This document shows, piece by piece, positions 5,340 through 7,151 of a stretch of DNA of 7,151 nucleotides (position 1 is its first letter; the number at the start of each line of letters is the position of its first letter). The DNA comes from Pseudonocardia sp. (GTDB lineage Bacteria; Actinomycetota; Actinomycetes; Mycobacteriales; Pseudonocardiaceae), in contig JAKDLE010000140.1 in the NCBI GenBank assembly GCA_030453005.1, forward strand, positions 1 to 7,151. Reading direction: 5' to 3'. Under the pieces are notes generated by a model. It saw nothing but the letters and a program-made list of their open reading frames with translations, did not search any database and was not told where the DNA came from. The translations under genes were made by a program, and so were the position numbers.

Positions 5340-6477
5340 GTGCCCAGAAGGAATCGTCACTGCTGGTACTGGAGGACGGGCGGATCTTCCGCGGCGAGGC
5401 TTACGGGGCGCTCGGCACGGGGCTGGGCGAGGCGGTGTTCACCACCGGTATGACCGGCTACCAGGAGACGCTGACCGATCCCTCCTACCACCGCCAGATC
5501 GTGGTGCAGACCGCCCCGCAGATCGGCAACACCGGCTGGAACGACGAGGACGACGAGTCGCGCGGCATCCAGGTGGCCGGGTACGTGGTGCGCGACCCGT
5601 CGCGCACGCCGTCGAGCTGGCGCTCGCGCCGCTCGCTCGGCGCCGCGCTGGCCGAGCAGGGCATCGTGTCGGTGGCGGGCGTCGACACCCGGGCGCTGGT
5701 GCGCCACCTGCGCGAGCGGGGGGCCATGCGGGCCGGGGTCTTCTCCGGTGGCTCGCTCGGCCCGGACGCGGAGCTGGTCGAGCGGGTGCGGGAGAGCCCG
5801 TCCATGGAGGGCGCCGACCTCTACGGCGCGGTCACCACCGAGCGGACCTACGTCGTGCCCGCGGACGGGCAGACCCGGTTCCGGGTGGCGGCGCTCGACG
5901 TCGGCATCAAGTCGAACACCCCCCGGATGCTGGCGAAGCGGGGCATCGAGACGCACGTGCTGCCCGCGGCCACGCCGACCGGGGCGATCGAGGAGCTGGC
6001 GCCCGACGGGTTCTTCCTGTCCAACGGGCCAGGGGACCCGGCCACCGCCGACGGCCCGGTGGCGCTCACCCGGCAGGTGCTGGAGCGGCGGATCCCGCTG
6101 TTCGGCATCTGCTTCGGCAACCAGATCCTCGGCCGCGCGCTGGGCCGGGGCACGTTCAAGATGCGCTACGGCCACCGCGGCATCAACATCCCGGTGATCG
6201 AGCACGCCACCGGCCGCGTCGCGATCACCTCGCAGAACCACGGGTTCGCCGTGGAGGGGGAGGCCGGGGAGCTGTTCGACACCCCGTTCGGGCGCGCACA
6301 GATCACCCACACCTGCCCCAACGACGGCACCGTCGAGGGCCTCGCGGCGCTGGAGGTGCCCGCGTTCAGCGTGCAGTACCACCCCGAGGCCGCCGCGGGC
6401 CCGCACGACGCCGCCGACCTGTTCGACCGCTTCGTCGAGCTGATGGCCGCGCACCCCCGGTCCGGAAAGGACGCCTG

Positions 6478-6478
<1 letters not shown>
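5336..6478 (+). CDS. carA: Carbamoyl-phosphate synthase small (glutaminase) subunit
   Basis: CarA hydrolyses glutamine and channels ammonia to CarB for carbamoyl phosphate synthesis, feeding both pyrimidines and arginine. The product is 380 residues. The N-terminal CPSase small-subunit domain includes [20 protein letters not shown] (31-50) and [20 protein letters not shown] (115-134). The class I glutaminase domain includes [10 protein letters not shown] (226-235), [15 protein letters not shown] (256-270; nucleophile C259), [11 protein letters not shown] (274-284), SQNHGFAV (299-306) and [19 protein letters not shown] (345-363; H349 and E351 complete the triad). The ATG at 5336 overlaps the pyrC TGA (ATGA), with GGGAAGG at 5322-5328 as ribosome binding site; longer in-frame starts would lie within pyrC. 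The stop overlaps the carB ATG by one base. In mycobacteria and Streptomyces, as I recall, a small membrane protein gene lies between pyrC and carA; none fits here. Confidence 0.97.

Positions 6479-7151
<673 letters not shown>

Noticed and set aside
6110..6130. CarA nucleophile motif GICFGNQ, with Asn where many enzymes have GICLGHQ
   Set aside because: From memory this form is usual in actinobacterial CarA; the Cys, His and Glu triad residues are all present.

Overview
The window is GC-rich chromosomal DNA from an actinobacterium. The evidence is BldD with its c-di-GMP signature, an actinobacterial-type EF-P, GTG starts, and the gene order M24 peptidase - efp - nusB - bldD - pyrR - pyrB - pyrC - carA - carB, which as I recall matches the Streptomyces bldD region. 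A Pseudonocardia-like member of the Pseudonocardiales is my guess from protein flavour only. There is no sign of phage, insertion sequence or CRISPR, so this is a conserved housekeeping locus.

Layout. Bases 1-257 are the 3' end of an M24 (Xaa-Pro) metallopeptidase. It is followed on the same strand by efp (399-962) and nusB (962-1384), which overlap by one base. A long GC hairpin at 1407-1441 separates nusB from the convergent bldD (1482-1964, minus strand). A 432-base divergent control region (1965-2396) then serves bldD on one side and the pyrimidine operon on the other. The operon runs to the window end: pyrR (2397-2993), pyrB (2990-3949), pyrC (4044-5339), carA (5336-6478) and a 5' fragment of carB (6478-7151). 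Most junctions overlap (GTGA, ATGA, TGATG), so translation is probably coupled.

Function. CarA and CarB make carbamoyl phosphate from glutamine, bicarbonate and ATP. PyrB joins it to aspartate, and PyrC closes the ring to dihydroorotate. PyrR senses UMP/UTP versus PRPP. The pyrR leader carries a near-perfect PyrR-binding loop (2369-2380) within a hairpin that would cover the pyrR ribosome binding site, suggesting translational repression of the operon. On the other side, a candidate bldD promoter overlaps a BldD-like operator, consistent with autoregulation.

The least ordinary part is the pyrB-pyrC junction (3946-4055). A 61-base imperfect palindrome, made of two inverted 23-base copies, sits between two near-identical 12-base start regions. 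One overlaps the pyrB stop and the other is the pyrC start. A 33-codon ORF bridges the gap with four-base overlaps at both ends. I read this as a small REP/MITE-like repeat that separated an ancestrally overlapping pyrB-pyrC pair; that is inference. Smaller oddities are an EF-P loop with Gly where relatives have Pro, and a Gly-rich insertion in PyrB. I found no wholly new system.
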